Part shown: piece by piece, positions 62,432-64,000 of the stretch | How positions within the stretch are numbered: position 1 is the first letter of the stretch | How the letters are laid out: each line of letters begins with the position of its first letter | Origin: Sphaerisporangium perillae | GTDB lineage: Bacteria; Actinomycetota; Actinomycetes; Streptosporangiales; Streptosporangiaceae | Length of the DNA: 64,000 nucleotides | Direction of reading: 5' to 3' | Assembly (NCBI RefSeq): GCF_023276435.1 | Contig: NZ_JALLPO010000001.1 | Coordinates: forward strand, 341,601-405,600 | Program-made: the position numbers and the translations under genes | The notes under the pieces: model-generated | Told to the model about the DNA's origin: nothing | Seen by the model: only the letters and a program-made list of their open reading frames with translations | The model's database searches: none

Positions 62432-63462
62432 TCGACGCGATCGGGCACACACCGCTGGTCTCGCTCGACCTGGGCGGGGCCGCCGCCTACGCCAAGCTGG
62501 AACTGCAGAACCTGTTCGCGATGAAGGACAGGGTCGCGCGGCAGATCATCCTGGCCGCGCGCGAGTCGGGGGAGCTCGCCCCCGGCGCGGCCATCGTCGA
62601 GAGCTCCTCCGGGACGATGGCGCTCGGCATCGCCCTGGTCGGCACCGCCCTCGGTCACCCGGTGCACATCGTCACCGACCCGAGGATCGACCCGATCACC
62701 TTGGCCAAGCTCCGTTTCCTCGGCTGCTCGGTGCACGTCGTGGAGAAGATGACCTCGCACGGCTGGCAGAGCGCCCGGCTGGAACGACTGGAGCTGCTGC
62801 GCGCCGAGCTGCCCGGCTCCTTCTGGCCCCGGCAGTACAGCAACCCCGAGAACCCGCGGGCCTACGCCACCCTCGCCGCCGAACTGGTCGCCGACCTCGG
62901 GCGCATCGACGTGCTCGTCGGCGCGGTCGGCAGCGGCGGATCGCTGTGCGGCACGGCGAGGGCCCTTCGCGAGACGTTGCCCGACCTGTGGACGGTGGGG
63001 GTGGACTGCGTCGGCAGCGTCATCTTCGGCCAGCCGGACCTGCCCGGGCGGCTGCAGAGCGGCCTCGGCAACAGCCTGATCCCGGACAACGTGGACCACG
63101 CGGTGATCGACGAGATCCACTGGCTCAACGACCGCGAGGCCTTCCAGGCGACGGCCGACCTCGCGGCCGAGCAGCAGATCTTCGGCGGCAACACCGCCGG
63201 CTCGGTCTACGGCGTGCTGCGCTACCTCGCCGCGCGGGAGAGCCCCGGGACCAGGATCGTCGGCATCATGCCCGACCGGGGCGACCGCTACTGCGCCACG
63301 GTCTACGACGAGGGCCACTGGCTGGAGAAGGATCTGCACAGCCTGCCCGTCGCCGTCGCGCCGGTGGAGGTCGACCCCTCGCAGACCGTGTGGAGCTGGT
63401 CGCACTGCTTCCCCGGCGCCAGGCGCGGGGAGGTGCGATGCGAGGCCGCCTTGCCTGCGTAG
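62413..63462 (+). CDS. Cysteine-synthase-like PLP enzyme of 2,3-diaminobutyrate synthesis (copy 2)
   Basis: Fold-type II PLP enzyme of 349 residues. The cofactor Lys is in LQNLFAMKDRVARQI; the substrate loop reads IVESSSGTMALGIAL, with Thr where cysteine synthases have Asn; the phosphate loop is VGAVGSGGSLCGTAR. Expected reaction: replacement of the phosphate of O-phosphothreonine by the amino group of aspartate, giving the adduct cleaved by the lyase. GTG start with GAGGAGG inside the kinase gene. The changed loop residue fits a substrate other than O-acetylserine. Confidence 0.85.
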   Translation: MLHKNVIDAIGHTPLVSLDLGGAAAYAKLELQNLFAMKDRVARQIILAARESGELAPGAAIVESSSGTMALGIALVGTALGHPVHIVTDPRIDPITLAKLRFLGCSVHVVEKMTSHGWQSARLERLELLRAELPGSFWPRQYSNPENPRAYATLAAELVADLGRIDVLVGAVGSGGSLCGTARALRETLPDLWTVGVDCVGSVIFGQPDLPGRLQSGLGNSLIPDNVDHAVIDEIHWLNDREAFQATADLAAEQQIFGGNTAGSVYGVLRYLAARESPGTRIVGIMPDRGDRYCATVYDEGHWLEKDLHSLPVAVAPVEVDPSQTVWSWSHCFPGARRGEVRCEAALPA

Positions 63463-64000
63463 AGGCCAACACCACGGGCACCGGCATGATCGCGCTGCGG
63501 ACCGCGGGCGAACTCGGCCTCGACCCGCTGTTCCTCACCGGGAAGCCCGAGCGCTACCAGGGCCTCGCGGAGTCCGGGGCGCAGGTGGTGCGCTGCGACA
63601 CCAACGACGCCGGGGAACTGCTCGCCGCCCTCGCCCCCCGCGCGGGGGACCTGTGCGGCGTGACCACGACCAGCGACTTCTACGTCGCCACCGTCGCGGA
63701 GCTCGCGGCCCAGCTCGGGCTGCCGGGCAACCCGCCGGAGGCCGTACGGCTCTGCCGCGACAAAGGCCGGATGCGGCGCGCGCTGGCCAAGGCCGGAGCG
63801 CGGCGGCCGCGCTTCGCGGTGCTCCACGACCAGAGCGAGACCGCCGAGGCGGTCACGCGGGTGGGGCTGCCGTGCGTGGTCAAGCCCGTCAGCGGCTCGG
63901 GCTCGGAGAACGTGCGGCTGTGCGCGTCGCAGGCCGAGGTGCGGGCGCAGGTCGCGCAGGTGCTGTCCGTGCGCACCAACATCAGGGGCCAGGCGTGCGA
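63438..64000 (+). CDS. ATP-grasp ligase, truncated by the window end
   Basis: The first 187 residues are visible: a Rossmann-like N-terminus (ACVEANTTGTGMIALRTAGE), a linker, and the start of the ATP-grasp fold with GLPCVVKPVSGSGSENVRL, where Lys binds ATP. Such ligases join amino acids through acyl-phosphates and often accompany lyase-type genes in peptide clusters. It overlaps the previous gene by 25 bases. It may couple 2,3-diaminobutyrate to another acid; the partner is unknown. The gene is incomplete only because the window stops. Confidence 0.8.
   Translation, partial: MRGRLACVEANTTGTGMIALRTAGELGLDPLFLTGKPERYQGLAESGAQVVRCDTNDAGELLAALAPRAGDLCGVTTTSDFYVATVAELAAQLGLPGNPPEAVRLCRDKGRMRRALAKAGARRPRFAVLHDQSETAEAVTRVGLPCVVKPVSGSGSENVRLCASQAEVRAQVAQVLSVRTNIRGQAC

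Overview
The window is GC-rich actinomycete DNA. Many genes start with GTG or TTG, genes are often coupled by ATGA/GTGA overlaps, and the gene content (SecA2, a DUF5302 protein, TetR/MarR/HxlR regulators, an AfsR/SARP regulator, MbtH) fits a filamentous actinomycete. I favour Streptosporangiaceae or a relative, because the halogenase/flavin reductase/antiporter trio recalls the Microbispora microbisporicin cluster, but the genus is not fixed by anything here.

1-25 kb is mostly chromosomal housekeeping and accessory genes. It holds a MarR-controlled MFS pump fused to a universal-stress domain, a DUF4253 and a DUF5302 protein, a MOSC relic, two perfect CebR-type operators (one on a promoter for an anti-sigma-like ATPase), a glutaryl-CoA-dehydrogenase-like enzyme, SecA2, a DHA2 pump, and an EamA transporter behind what looks like a branched-chain amino acid attenuator. 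Further on are a flavin monooxygenase/TetR divergent pair with twin operators, a phosphotransferase plus three acyl-CoA dehydrogenases in one operon, a TetR regulator, a NERD protein, a MoxR/VWA pair and tRNA-Lys(CTT).

25.3-40.9 kb is a coherent catabolic island. It encodes an ABC importer, a three-subunit molybdenum hydroxylase, a CoxG-like protein, a luciferase-like (probably F420-dependent) oxidoreductase, an enamidase-type amidohydrolase, RidA, a 2-oxoadipate dioxygenase/decarboxylase (HglS family), a D-2-hydroxyglutarate dehydrogenase (YdiJ family) and a GntR regulator. Read as a chemical sequence this is a reductive route for an N-heteroaromatic acid that ends at 2-oxoglutarate. The carbon skeleton fits picolinate best. 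I know of no description of such a pathway; it is the main candidate for a new system.

41-44 kb has an HxlR/NmrA quinone-stress-like pair and a cation/proton antiporter that may mark the left side of the next region.

44.4 kb to the right edge is a nonribosomal peptide gene cluster cut off by the window end. It contains an O- or N-methyltransferase, LuxR-type and SARP regulators, two translationally coupled small proteins (one with three GFGWG-type repeats), MbtH, two cysteine-synthase-like PLP enzymes, a type II thioesterase, flavin reductase, a second antiporter, a tryptophan halogenase, an ABC exporter, and an A-PCP-TauD-hydroxylase protein. At the right end an argininosuccinate-lyase-like enzyme, a PduX-like threonine kinase and a cysteine-synthase-like enzyme form a 2,3-diaminobutyrate operon, followed by a partial ATP-grasp ligase. 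The predicted product contains a halogenated tryptophan, a beta-hydroxylated residue and 2,3-diaminobutyrate.
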